Assembly (NCBI RefSeq): GCF_002994745.2
Contig: NC_037091.1
Location: 13,454,501-13,518,500 of the forward strand
Direction of reading: 5' to 3'
Length of the DNA: 64,000 nt
From: Rosa chinensis
Lineage: Eukaryota > Streptophyta > Magnoliopsida > Rosales > Rosaceae
In this document: positions 34,501 through 45,579 of the stretch, piece after piece
How the letters are laid out: each line of letters begins with the position of its first letter
Position numbering within the stretch: position 1 is the first letter of the stretch
Made by a program: the position numbers and the translations under genes
The notes under the pieces: generated by a model
Told to the model about the DNA's origin: nothing
What the model saw: only the letters and a program-made list of their open reading frames with translations
Database searches by the model: none

Positions 34501-36571
34501 TAATTAAAACTAGCCCAAAGAAATGTTATTAATAGAGACCAAAAGATCTACCCAGCATCAGAGTAAATCCCAAGCTTCAGCCCTTTGCTATGGACATAAT
34601 CTGCTAAAGCCTTGATTCCAGATGGAAATGCTGAAGATTTAGGAACGAAATTTCCCTGCCAAATTGTCCTCAGAACTCAGAAGTGAGTGATATATATGTA
34701 CATGAATCTAGATTTAAGAGAGACTTAACCACATTAAAGTCAGTTTCTATCAGTTATCCAATGAAAAACTTAACCACGTTAAAGTCAGTTTCCATGCTTC
34801 AGAAGTTCCATGAGAGACTTTAACCACGTTCAAATAAGTTTTCATGCTTCAGAAGTTTAGAGCGATAGTAATAGACAAACTCATGTTTGCCCATGTTTAT
34901 ATCAACAAAGAGCAGACGAAGAAGAATTATTAAACGGTGAGCCATTTATTTTGGAGTATCTTTTTCAATTCTTTGAACACTAATTGAATCTCTTCAACTT
35001 TTCTATACAGTAACAATTTATACAAATGGTGATTGTCGAGGTGTTTGTAAGAGAAATGCATTTCGATGTGCTTTATAGGAGTTTGAGGTATTAAGTCATT
35101 TCAAACTTCATTGTTCTTTATTTTTTTTACTAATAACATATGCATCGCACGGATATGAAGCTAGTAAGAAATTTGGGGACTGAAAGCCACACTCCCCATT
35201 TTGCAATCTTCCATGTTTTTTTTTTTTTTGTAACTTAAATTTTATCTTTTATATAAATTTCAACCAAAAAAAAAATGAGTGTGGATTTCACTCCTCAAGA
35301 ATTTTGGTATAAAAAATTAATTCGCCAAAGAGTTGGAATCACTACCTACCTCCTTCATCAATGAAAAGAGAAAAAGAAAAAAAGTCACTCCAGATTCTCT
35401 TGGGTCCATACTAATATGATTCTTTTTTTATGGTAGTCGATCTGATAGGGAGAATGTAAATTAATGACTCTATTTTCATCCTATTCTTCGTTAGTTAACG
35501 GTCCTTTAGTCATCTGATCGTCAACATACATCAACGTCGTTTCAGTATGTACCTGTAATTAATTGTTTGTACAGTGAACAAATCATTTTGTTGAAATTGT
35601 GTACCTAGATCCTTATAGATAAAGAAAATCAAAATATAATGGTTTATCATTAAACCATATTTTAGGAGAGGATGCAGAGATGTTTGTATTAAGTTGTAGC
35701 AGTAAAGTACCTCCGAATCTCGATCAAGTTCAGCCCAGCAATCATCTAAACAATGTGAAAAGAAAAGTTAGTAAAACATTGAAGCTCTGTACTCGAAATT
35801 ACGAGGTAATGGAAAAGATTTAAGGCTGCAAGGACCATACCTAAATTTATATATTCGTAGCCAAGTGCAGCAAGTCCTGTTGATACCATCGAGTCCGCTG
35901 TAAAAAGTTTGAAATTATGTAAAAATTTCTTTGGAGAAAATTCGAGTAGTATATGTAAGTTCCCTCTAGAAATATTCAAACCAAGTAGTTACCAGTTTCT
36001 CTAATCAATTTTTCTTCAATGTGACAGTTGAAGTGATTCCAACTATTCCATCTGCTCACCAATCATCAAAACATACATTCAGCAACTTATTTCTCAAAAC
36101 AAAAATAGAACACCATATTCATGTGAAAATAGTGCTCGATCAAGTTTATTGGTCAAACAAATTGAAAAAATATATATATTCATTGAACTGAAAAAGAAAC
36201 ACTTATGTGTGAAACTACATGTAAATTAAATTGACGGTGCCTCCAACTAACTTTGTAAGCATAACTTAGGCAAACTATAGGTACCAAACTCATATTTTGG
36301 CCGTAATAAAGTATAACATCAGAAATACTAAACTGAAATTTTGAAAAAAAAAAGAAGGAAAAAAAACCTTCACAGCTTACCCCATAGGTGGTGTTATACC
36401 TAGTCCATTGTCCAAGAGGTTCCTCCTAATATGATCCTGTCCAATACTGGATCTTATTATCTGCCGACCAGCAACTGCGCGGTTGGTATTGAACACAAAA
36501 GAAATGCAGATCGCCACCAAAGCTGCTCGCTGCTGCCGAGAACATAACCAATGAGCTGCTGCCATGACCAT
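31555..36571 (-). CDS. Alpha-galactosidase, glycoside hydrolase family 27 (15 exons, complete)
   Basis: Removes terminal alpha-1,6-galactose from raffinose-family sugars, galactomannan and galactolipids, in apoplast or vacuole. Exons in order: 36381-36571, 35993-36051, 35841-35897, 35711-35745, 34552-34655, 34010-34085, 33852-33910, 33691-33756, 33458-33541, 32903-32967, 32601-32683, 32396-32486, 32231-32280, 31762-31902, 31555-31641. All introns are GT-AG and the phases join into 415 codons, a usual length for the family. Residues 16-28 ([13 protein letters not shown]) form a signal-peptide core. The mature enzyme begins near [17 protein letters not shown] (55-71). The nucleophile should be Asp182 in YLKYDNC and the acid/base Asp237 in [10 protein letters not shown], by alignment to rice and human enzymes. 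The start could also be Met3. Gypsy-A ends 620 bp downstream without touching the gene. Confidence 0.96.
34723..34862. repeat. Short degenerate tandem repeat in intron 4 of the alpha-galactosidase gene
   Basis: A unit of 45-49 bp containing ACTTAACCACGTTAAAGTC and CATGCTTCAGAAGTT recurs about three times (starts near 34723, 34768, 34817). Confidence 0.6.
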
Positions 36572-36635
36572 ATCAGGAATGAATAGCTAGCTCTATACTG
36601 GAAGCTAGCTCCTGGCTAAGGATTAGTAATGAAGG

Positions 36636-36646
36636 AATATATAAGT
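36636..36646 (-). promoter_or_regulatory. Candidate TATA box of the alpha-galactosidase gene
   Basis: The minus strand reads CTTATATATTCC about 70 bp upstream of the start codon, a fitting place for a TATA box with a short 5' UTR. No other promoter element can be claimed. Confidence 0.45.
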
Positions 36647-36649
36647 CAA

Positions 36650-37400
36650 TGAACAAGCTATGTATACAGTATATTCTAAAGTTAATCATTATATTTTGCT
36701 GCAGTAGTTAATTGCAATTATTTTGGACTTATCATAATCCACATGCATGCATTTGTAGCTAGCTAAACTGCCCTTGATTTCTCTCTCTCACATGCGTGTA
36801 GACAACCATGAAGATACAAAATAGTGGTAAAGTTAATTTGCATTTCCACATTTAAACGGATCATGATCAGCTACTCCATTTTTAGAGGATCATTGTTATC
36901 TTGATGAGTTGTTGGTAATATGGAATCATTTGCTTGGAAGCTTTCATATAAGACTTTATTGGTATCTGTCGAGGGGGCCACATTGTCTTGCAGATACATA
37001 TACGTGATCGACATGGTACGTTGTGTATACAGATATGATTTGTCTTTGAGTTTATGGCAGCTAGTACTATTTTCTATACATATTTCAGACTTTGGCTAGC
37101 GGTTATGTAGTTAATTAGCTGTACAATGGTTGGGTACGTTGCGGTTAATTTGAAGAGCGGTGATTGAAACAAGAAATCCAACAAAGAAAAGTAAAACTGT
37201 TTCTTTGGTTTGGTTGCTGAGGTGTATGTAACTAGGAAACTAGGAATGTATAGAAAAATTCTATGATATATTAATGTACTGATATATCAAATAGATTAGA
37301 TTTAATATAGAGGTATATTGACTTGGACAATTCTTATGTTCACTCTTAGGGTGAATGAGCATATTCACCTATATTTTCGATTAACATACTTTTACTTAAT
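36650..37400. other. Upstream region of the alpha-galactosidase gene
   Basis: AT-rich promoter-side DNA with CT-rich and TGCATGCA-like patches (about 36741-36750). No gene or element found. Confidence 0.4.
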
Positions 37401-37879
37401 AAATTTATTATTCAACTGTCCATATCTTAAATTAGTTTTTAAAGATCATCTTTATAAAAAATCAATCGAATCGGAAATTTTTTAATTATCTAATTGAATC
37501 AAACAAATGGATGGTTCTAACAACACTTACTACTATTATGATAAACCGTCCATGTATTTCAAAAAAAAAATGAATAACTAAAAGGTCTTCAATTTGATTG
37601 ATTTTTTATAGAGCTAATTTTTGTGTTACGTCCATATCTTAAATTTATTATTCAACTGTCCATATCTTAAATTAGTTTTTAAAGATCATCTTTATGAAAA
37701 ATCAATCGAATCGGAAATTTTTTAATTATCTAATTGAATCAAACAAATGGATGGTTCTAACAACACTTACTACTATTATGATAAACCGTCCATGTATTTC
37801 AAAAAAAAATGAATAACTAAAAGGTCTTCAATTTGATTGATTTTTTATAGAGCTAATTTTTGTGTTACGTTATACAACA
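37401..37879. repeat. Tandem duplication, 240-bp unit, two copies
   Basis: 37401-37640 and 37641-37879 are almost identical (AAATTTATTATTCAACTG... to ...TTTTTGTGTTACG). They differ by one A in a poly(A) run and very few substitutions. No coding content. Confidence 0.92.
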
Positions 37880-37931
37880 TGAATGGTACGTTGGATTAGA
37901 AAATTATAAAGTTATTATACGTAATCACAAG

Positions 37932-38514
37932 TAGGGCTGTCAATTCCGACACGACCCAATAACATGACTCGAAACCCGCACGAAATAAAGCGGGTTGAAC
38001 CCGCACGATTAAAAAGGGGGTCAGCTGCGGGTCAACCTGCCATGACCCATTTAATAAATGGGTCGGTCACGGGTCAACCCATCCACACGAAGTGAACCCG
38101 TATAACCCAATTATGTTGTACTTCTTCTTGAAATTTTGAACGTTGGAAGTATTAATCTTATATTTCAAAACAATTTGAAATATTTTGCTTTATAATTATT
38201 GGATTTAATTATTTATGAATTATATATAATTATTTATATTCTTCGTCTTGTGGAGTTTTAAACGAATTTAATCAATTTATACATTTTTTTAGTTAAATGG
38301 GTCCCATAGTTAACCTTTAAATTGGTCATTTTGTCTAACATTACATGTCCTATTTATTAAATGGGTTAAGCGGGTTGGAAACGGGTAACCCGTTATATAA
38401 ATAGGTTGGGTTTAGGTTTAAATTTTTGACACGATTATTAAATGAGTTGGGTTTGGGTTTGTCTTTTGTGACACGAAAAATACCTTGACCCGACACGACC
38501 CATTGACAGCCCTA
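37932..38514. mobile_element. hAT-type MITE (583 bp) with 8-bp TSD
   Basis: Terminal inverted repeats TAGGGCTGTCAAT / ATTGACAGCCCTA and a perfect 8-bp duplication ATCACAAG (37924-37931, 38515-38522) identify a non-autonomous hAT element. Subterminal parts are rich in GACCC/GGGTC motifs (e.g. 37960-38110 and 38370-38500), as expected for hAT transposase-binding regions. There is no coding capacity. Confidence 0.93.
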
Positions 38515-38662
38515 ATCACAAGAGAGTGTGAATATACTCATTCATTCAAGGGGTGAACGTAAGAATTATCCTATTGACTTTATGCATTAGTAGACTAGCT
38601 TGACTTGATCTCAAATTAGTCTATCTTTGTATCGAACGATGTATCGGTACATTAATATATTA

Positions 38663-38868
38663 TAGACTTTTAATTTCATCAAAAACATCCATGAACTTTT
38701 AATTTTGATCCAATAAATCCAACCTGTAAGTTTTCTGTTAAGTGAGTCGTTAACTTGCTGACATGGCTCATGTGAGGCCCATATTTTATAATTGGTGATG
38801 AAGTGACATGTTTAGTCAGCTTAGGAGTGGGTCCCACTATTAAAATCCATCACACAACAAACCACTAC
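38663..38868 (+). repeat. Dispersed repeat, inverted relative of 57660-57860
   Basis: Sequence from CTTTTAATTTCATCAAAAAC to GAGTGGGTCCC aligns, with mismatches, to the reverse complement of 57660-57835. Shared blocks include CTGTTAAGTGAGTC, GTTAACTTGCTGAC and GGCCCATATTTTAT. It is cut by the gypsy-B insertion at 38868. Confidence 0.75.
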
Positions 38869-39394
38869 TGTACATACATGACATCTGCTGGCCATAATCA
38901 GCACTCATAACTGACCATATCACTTTGTCGGAATGACTTCAACGGCGTGACCCCCGAGAACACAACAAGACAACCTTCACCAACAAGCAATCTTCAGGCC
39001 GAAATATGTCTCAACGCGCCGGCACGCGCCATCCAAAGTCACCTCTGCAGAAAGGACCAAAACTCATCAAACTGAAGCATATCAGTCCCACATCGAAAAC
39101 AAGAGTGAGACAACGCACTATTTCACCTACAAAATGTTAACTTCTCTCTCTTCATTCATTACGTATTTAATAGCTATATCTACTACAACATTTGTCAATA
39201 TAAATACATCGTCTTACTTTAGGATCGGAAGAGCGAAGACCACCAACAGTGAAACCGCGGTCTCCCCTCTTGCCGCCATTGTATTTCTCTTGACAGTTAG
39301 CGGGATTTCACAAACTCTCTACATATCAGAAGATTGGACCCTCGTCCACATTATCGGAAGCTGACATCATATGGCGGTATTCTGAGCATTAACA
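38869..39394 (+). repeat. 5' LTR of gypsy-B (526 bp)
   Basis: TG...CA ends, alignable throughout to 51265-51780. A TATAAATACATC-like box lies at about 39200. Confidence 0.93.
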
Positions 39395-39415
39395 TTGGCG
39401 CCGCCTGTGCGAATC
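39395..39415 (+). other. Primer-binding site of gypsy-B
   Basis: TTGGCGCCGCCTGTGCG begins directly at the LTR end, a tRNA 3'-end complement of the TGGCGCC type common in plant gypsy elements. Confidence 0.75.
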
Positions 39416-39447
39416 TTTGAACTAAGAGTCATCCCCCATAATCTACC

Positions 39448-41260
39448 ATGGCTAGCGGTAGCGGCAATGGCATTGAGGATCAAGCAAACCGAGCCATCAA
39501 CCCTCAGCCCAACCCTACCAATTCGACAACAGCCGTCAACCGCGAATTGTTCGCCACACCAATAAACGCTGACTATCAAAACCCCAACACCCCCGAGGTG
39601 CTCCCAACACAATCTGTTGTGGAAAATCAAACCGGCACGAGCCGCCAAGCACACGGCCCGGATCTCGCTGCTATATTAGAGATAGCCCTAGCCGGCAGAT
39701 TTGCACAACACAAACAAAGAGTGGGAAAAAGAGCGAAAAGAAAAGGCGGAAGCTCAGAATTAAGTGGCGATGTTATTGTCAAAATTTAACGAGCTAAAAA
39801 AGGCACTAGGAACGAGTGCACGACCGACCCAAAGTGAACACTCACAAAGCGCAAGGCTCAGTCCAAGTACAGGGACAAGAGCAGTACTAGTACCAATAAT
39901 CCCAATGGGTGTCACTCTAAACCCAGCTGAGCTTACGGGATTAGGGCCAGCACCACCACCACAATTGGTGCAAGAGCAGGTAGAGGACTCACAGCCACAA
40001 TATGATAACTCGTTCAGCACTAGCCAACAGAAGGGAACAAGAAACGTTCCAGCACCCCGACAACAAATAGTGACACCAAATCAACCTATTCTCAGGCCTA
40101 CTGTTAATGCCACCACCTTGATACTAGAAAAAATGCGGGAACTGGAAGAGAGGTTGTTTAGGGCTGAAACGAGCACCCTACTGCCAACGCATAATCCACT
40201 CTTTGCGGCATAGGCATGCCTATTTACCACCAAAATTTTGCAAACCGTCAAGCCCACATATGCAAAAACTCCCAAGATAGCAAAATTTGGCGGTTCAACA
40301 GATCCATTCGTGCACATGGATACATTCAAAAAAGTAACCAATAGCAAAAGGGTTTGATGATGCAACTCTGTGTCACCTATTCAGCGAAACGTTGGATGGC
40401 GAGGCAATGAGTTGATTTTTCAAGTGCCCACCAAGTTCCATGGACTCATTCTCAGCTCTGTCAAATGCATTTCTGTCACGATTCATCCTCATGATAGATC
40501 GATACCACAACTCAAGTGACTCAAGTCAACTATTCAACATCAACCAAGGTACTGATGAATCGTTGGAATCATCTGTCACAAGATGGAGGACTGCCACATC
40601 AAGATGTCGGGATCTTGACAAAACAATGGCGCTGGCAGCCTTCAAGCAAGGACTCCTCAAGGCAAGTTTTTTATACCACCTTAACTGCAATTGTCCAAAC
40701 GCCACATATGACCACGTCATGAATGAGGCAGTCTTACATGCTTAAGCCGAGTACAGCACTTATGGCGCCACACCACCACCACCACAAACTCCACTCAAAA
40801 CACCCCTACCTGCCACATTCCAGTAAGGAAACACCACCACCACCCCAAACATCACCACACCGCCCAATGACAGAAAAAGGGAATGGCAGTAAGGCAATTA
40901 CCAAGACAAGAGGCAAAGGGATCAACAATACCACAGCAAGGGTAACAGATCTTTTCACAATGACCTTTGCGACAACCGTGACAACCGCCACAATAAGCCA
41001 GCCACAAATACTCAAAAATTTGAGGTTTTCACAGTCTTGACGAAGTCATATGAAGAAATATATGATCAATGCAATGATCAAATCCCACCACCACCCCTAA
41101 GAAAATACCCCATGTTAGGAAAACCCAGAAACACTTGCAAATGGTGCAAGCACCATGAGGATAGCTATCACAACACCAACGATTGCAGTGCCCCCAAGAC
41201 CGCAATCGAGTTATTATACCGCGATGGAAAGTTAGAGCAATACAAGGTCCGACAACCGTA
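39448..41260 (+). pseudogene. gypsy-B gag
   Basis: Met at 39448 opens a 113-codon stretch rich in Asn/Pro/Thr, then a frameshift to 39764-40213. The capsid domain follows, split over frames: KIAKFGGSTDPFVHMDTFKK (about 40270-40330), then 40440-40745 with FSALSNAFLSRFI, NINQGTDESLESSVTRWR and ALAAFKQGLLKASF. A nucleocapsid-like CKWCKHHEDSYHNTNDC lies near 41134-41184. At least four frame breaks or stops. Confidence 0.85.
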
Positions 41261-41399
41261 GCCTGTTGTCTCCAACATCGAACCAATGCGGTGGATCAAC
41301 ATCATTGACGGCGGTGCTTTCATAGGCAACCTGTCACATAGGGAAAGAAAGCTCTATGAGCGCACTAACCACCGAAAAGAGGTATTCAACATCTAATAT

Positions 41400-42355
41400 A
41401 ACCGATCCGCCAAAATGGCTAAAACTGGTTGGGAATCAATCACTTTCTCTGAGGAGGAGGAGCGAAGTATTCATTCACCACATGACGACCCATTTCTTGT
41501 GGATGCAATCCTCGACAAGTGGTCCGTAGGAAGAGTACTGGTAGACAGCGGATCCGCTGTTAACGTCATATTCAACGGATGCTACAAGTAACTACAACGC
41601 AACAGAAAGCTCTTGCAGGACCACGAGCCGCTACTCAGTTTCTCCGGCGATGTGACCCAACCTCTGGGGTCAGATTATATGCGCCTATCCATTGGGACGA
41701 CCCATGTATGGCTGAAATACACACCGAGTTCATTGTGGTAGATTGCTTCAGCTCATACAATGCCATTATCGATCGCCCAGCCCTCAACAAACTCAAGTGC
41801 ATCATCGCCGAATACATGCTACTAATGAAGTTCCCCACCCCTAACGGCACTAGTTCTATCAGGGGAAGCCAATCGATTGCACAAGAATGTTACTCAACAA
41901 CGGTGTCAAGGTCAAGAAGCCACCACAAAATTTTAACGGTAGCCAACACACCACAGTTGACGGACAAAATTGACGACCCTAGAGATGACGAGAAAAAATA
42001 CTTCAAAAAGAAGCCCGTCTACCCAGATACATCGCTTCGCATTGTAAGCATCTCCGACAAGCACCCAGAGAGAATTGTGTGCATCAGAGCCCAACTCTCC
42101 CCTGAGATAGCGGCAGAACTCACCCAGTTTCTAAAAGAAAATGTTGCAGTCTTCGCATGGTCGTATGCTGACATGTCAAGAATCTCTCCCGACATAATTC
42201 AACACAAGCTCAACGTCAAGCCATCCTTCTATCCCGTTAAGCAGAAGCAACGGGCATTTGACAAGGAGCGATATCAGGCCATCAAGGAGGAAGTCACCAA
42301 GTTGCGAGACATAGACTTCATCCGCCAGGTTAAATTACCCACAGTGGATCTCTAA
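41400..42355 (+). pseudogene. gypsy-B aspartic protease and RT N-terminus
   Basis: The protease loop VLVDSGSAVNVIFNG (about 41538-41582) carries the catalytic Asp. A frameshift then moves to the 41579-42355 frame with FIVVDCFSSYNAIIDRPALN, closing the protease. The same frame enters the RT N-terminal region with FAWSYADMSRISPDIIQHKL and KEEVTKLRDIDFIRQV. A further frameshift falls at 42355. Confidence 0.85.
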
Positions 42356-43013
42356 CGTGGTAATGGTAAAGAAACCCAATGGGAAGTGGCGGATGTGTGT
42401 CGACTTCAAAGGTTTGAATAAGGCATGCCCCAAGGACAGCTTCCCGCTACCCCGCATCAATCAATTGGTTGACGCAGCAGCAGGTCATGAGCTACTCAGT
42501 ATGACGGATGCCTTTTCTGGCTACAACCAGATAAAGATGCACCCTAACGACCTGGAATGCACAACATTTACCACCGACAAGGGCTTATATTGCTACAATG
42601 TCATGCCATTTGGCCTCAAGAACGCCGGAGCCACATACCAAAGATTGATGAACGGAATGTTTGCGAAACACCTGGGCAAAATCATTGAAGTATATGTCGA
42701 TAACATGCTTGTAAAAAGCGTAAAAGCTGGCGGTCATGTAGCCAACCTCCACATCATATTCACCATATTGTTAGCATATGGAATGCGCCTAAATCCGGAA
42801 AAGTATTTTTTTAGAGTCACCGCTAGCAACTTCCTCGGATACATAGTCAGTGAGCGAGGAATCGAGGCCAACCCCGACAAAATACAGGCGATCATGAACA
42901 TGAAATCTCCGGAGAAAAAAATTGAGGTGCAAAGCTTGCAAGGAAAGTTAACAGCACTTCCTGGTTCATCTCCAAGCTCATCGACAAGTGCCTACCATTC
43001 TTCAAGGCAATGA
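42356..43013 (+). pseudogene. gypsy-B reverse transcriptase with YVDN active site
   Basis: 218 codons of RT: VMVKKPNGKWRMCVDFKGLN, LLSMTDAFSGYNQIKMHP, YCYNVMPFGLKNAGATYQRL, VYVDNMLVKSVK, SNFLGYIVSERGIEANPDK. The second aspartate of the catalytic pair is Asn (AAC at 42702-42704), which removes a metal ligand. The frame ends early (stop at about 43013) because of a frameshift near 42950. Confidence 0.93.
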
Positions 43014-43440
43014 AGAGATCCCATTGCAAGGTGGTTGACTAGACGCCTGATTGTGAAGCAGCATTTCAAGGCCTCAAGGAATACTTGCCCTTTGTTCCGC
43101 TACTTTCAACCCCAGTACAGGGCGAAATACTATACATCTACCTAGTGGTATCCAAGTCCGCCACCAGATGTGCAATTTTACGCAAGGAAGCATCACAAGA
43201 ACTGCCGGTATTCTACGCCGGCAGAGGCATGAATAGAGTGGAAACAAGGTACCCGCCACTTGAGCAACTTGCACTAACACTCATAATGGCCTCTAGGACG
43301 TTGCGCCAATATTTTCAAGCACATACAATTCATGTTCTCACAAATCAACCGCTAAAGCAAGTACTCCAAAGCCCGGAACACGCAGGACGCCTTAGTAAGT
43401 GGGCAATAGAACTCAGCGAGTTCGACATCTAGTACAAGCC
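43014..43440 (+). pseudogene. gypsy-B first RNase H
   Basis: Frame 43085-43432 has ILYIYLVVSKSATRCAILRK, LPVFYAGRGMNRVETRYPPL and LRQYFQAHTIHVLTNQPLKQ, ending WAIELSEFDI before a stop. Matches the RT-linked RNase H of Tat elements. Confidence 0.85.
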
Positions 43441-43559
43441 AAGAACCGCCATCAGGGGACAGGCTGTTGATCATTTCATAGCAGAACTAACCGAACCACA
43501 GCCAGAACAGACCACTGATGTAATGTCGGAAGGCAACAGTCAGCACCCTGAAACCACTA

Positions 43560-44245
43560 AACGAAGTCATTGTCATAGTGGAATCTCTTTGTAGATGGCT
43601 CCGCATGAGCCAAGGCTTGCGGCGCCGGTATCATCCTCACAGGACTAGGGGGACTTAACATGGAGTACGCCCTCAAGTTTAACGTCAAAGCCTCCAACAA
43701 TATGGTGAAGTACGAAGCACTTATCGCAGGATTATTGTTAGCAATCAATTGTGGAGCAAAAAGTATCGACATTTTCAGTGACTCACAACTGGTGGTCAAC
43801 CAAGTCAAAGACACTTTCTAGGTTAAAGACAAACAATTAGTGACATACTTGGGGTACACCAAGACCCTGCTCGGCAAATTCAGTTTCTTCAACATCACAC
43901 AAATACCCCAAGAAAAGAATGCAAAAGCTTACTCCTTAGCACGACTAGCAACAACTCAGCCACATCAAAGTCCCACTGACACTAGGGTGGAGACCATCGA
44001 CAAGCCCAGCATCACGAAAACTCTGGCAGAAATCTACACCATCGAAGCAAGCCCAAACTGGATGGATGAGATACTAAAGTACAAACGTGATGGCACACTG
44101 CCATCCGAAAAAGTTGAAGTAAGACGACTGGTACGAAGAACAATGAGTTACAACATTCAAAACGGCAAGCTCTACCGCCAAGTGTTCACACATCCCAACT
44201 TGAAGTGCCTAAAGCCAGAAGAGGGAAAACAAGTCTTAGCATAGA
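43560..44245 (+). pseudogene. gypsy-B second RNase H and zinc-finger linker
   Basis: Begins LFVDGSA, stop, ACGAGIILTG, then KASNNMVKYEALIAGLLLA, IDIFSDSQLVVNQVKDTF, another stop, and NITQIPQEKNAKAYSLARLA. Three acidic positions survive; the last one (usually AD in ADALA) is replaced. The open frame 43840-44244 continues to the linker before integrase, with LPSEKVEVRRLVRRTMSY and NGKLYRQVF. Confidence 0.85.
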
Positions 44246-45280
44246 TACACGCTGGAGAGTGCGGCAATCACTTAGGAGCTAGGTCACTAGCCAACCACAC
44301 CTTGCGCCAAGGCTATTTTTGGCCGTCATTAGGGGATGACGCCAAAGAAATATCACGATCATGTCACAAGTGCCAGCAGTATGCAGACCTCCCACATGCA
44401 CCAGCAGAATCGCTATCCATCATTGTTGCACCCTGGATCCACTCCATGTGGGGGCTGGACATTGTCGAAAAACTCCCAACCGCCAAGGGTCAGTTCAAAT
44501 ATATAATTGTGGCCATCGATTACGACAGCAAGTGGATCGAGGCCGAACCATTAACAGCCATCACAACCGCTAAGGTCCAGCACTTCCTATGAAAAAATAT
44601 CTACTGTCGTTACGGAGTTCCCAACACAATCATCACCGATAACGGAACGCAATTCAACAACGAAGAACTCATCAGCTTCACCGCCAAACTAGGCACCAAG
44701 ATGTGTTTCGCTTCAGTGGCACACCCCCAAACCAATGGCCAGGTTGAAGCCGCCAACAAAATCATCAAGATGGTACTTAAGAAGAAATTGGAAGACAAAA
44801 AGGCTTATGGGCTGAAAAGCTCCCGGAGGTTCTTTGGGCCATCCGGACAACGCCAACATCCGCCAATGGCAAAATTTCCTTCTGCATGATGTTTGGCACA
44901 GAAGCAGTCATCCCCATTAAGGTCACCCAACCAACAGCTAGGATTGACGAGTATGACGCCACAACAAACGTTGCTGGTGTCAACCTCGACAAAGACCTAC
45001 TAGAGGAAAAACAAGACAAAGCACACCTACACAACTTGCAAAACAAGTAGCGGGTGTCCCGTTTTTACAACAACAGTGTGAAGGCTAGAAACCTCCAACT
45101 TGGCTATTGGGTAATGAAGGAAGTCATACCACTGCCAAAGGCACTCCACCCAACCTGGGAAGGACCTTATCAAATTGTAGAAGTAGTGAGCCCCGGCACA
45201 TTTTACTTGAAAAACAAGGAGGGCGTCACATCCACTCATCCGTGGAACACTACACATCTCCGCTACTGCTACAAGTAGCG
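44246..45280 (+). pseudogene. gypsy-B integrase
   Basis: The zinc-binding part is split by a stop at 44242-44244 (HAGECGNHLGARSL, then SCHKCQQYADLPH). The core shows the first Asp in SMWGLDIVEKLP, the second in IITDNGTQFNNEE, and the Glu in QTNGQVEAANKIIK; a stop lies at 44590-44592 and a frameshift near 44800. The C-terminal domain (45054-45278) has LGYWVMKEVIPLP and WEGPYQIVEVVSPGTFYL, ending HLRYCYK. Confidence 0.9.
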
Positions 45281-45579
45281 CCGCAACATTCCCACGAGCA
45301 TCTTTACTTAGCTAATTTTTGCAAAGATTAGCTAAGAAAAACTACCCTACGGGTACACTTTTTTTTTTGTAAGGAGCTGGGTCCGCCCAGTCGTCAATGA
45401 AACGAGGAATTATTCAAACCATTGTCCCACACATACACAAAATAAAAATAAATAAATAAGTATATATCAAGTTTGGCCAAGCCAACACCTTTGCTCCTTA
45501 AACAGACAAAGGGGATATATGTGCAATTAGCGGACCAATTTTAGTCCTTTTCATGTTTCATTGACGTACAGAAAAAAAA

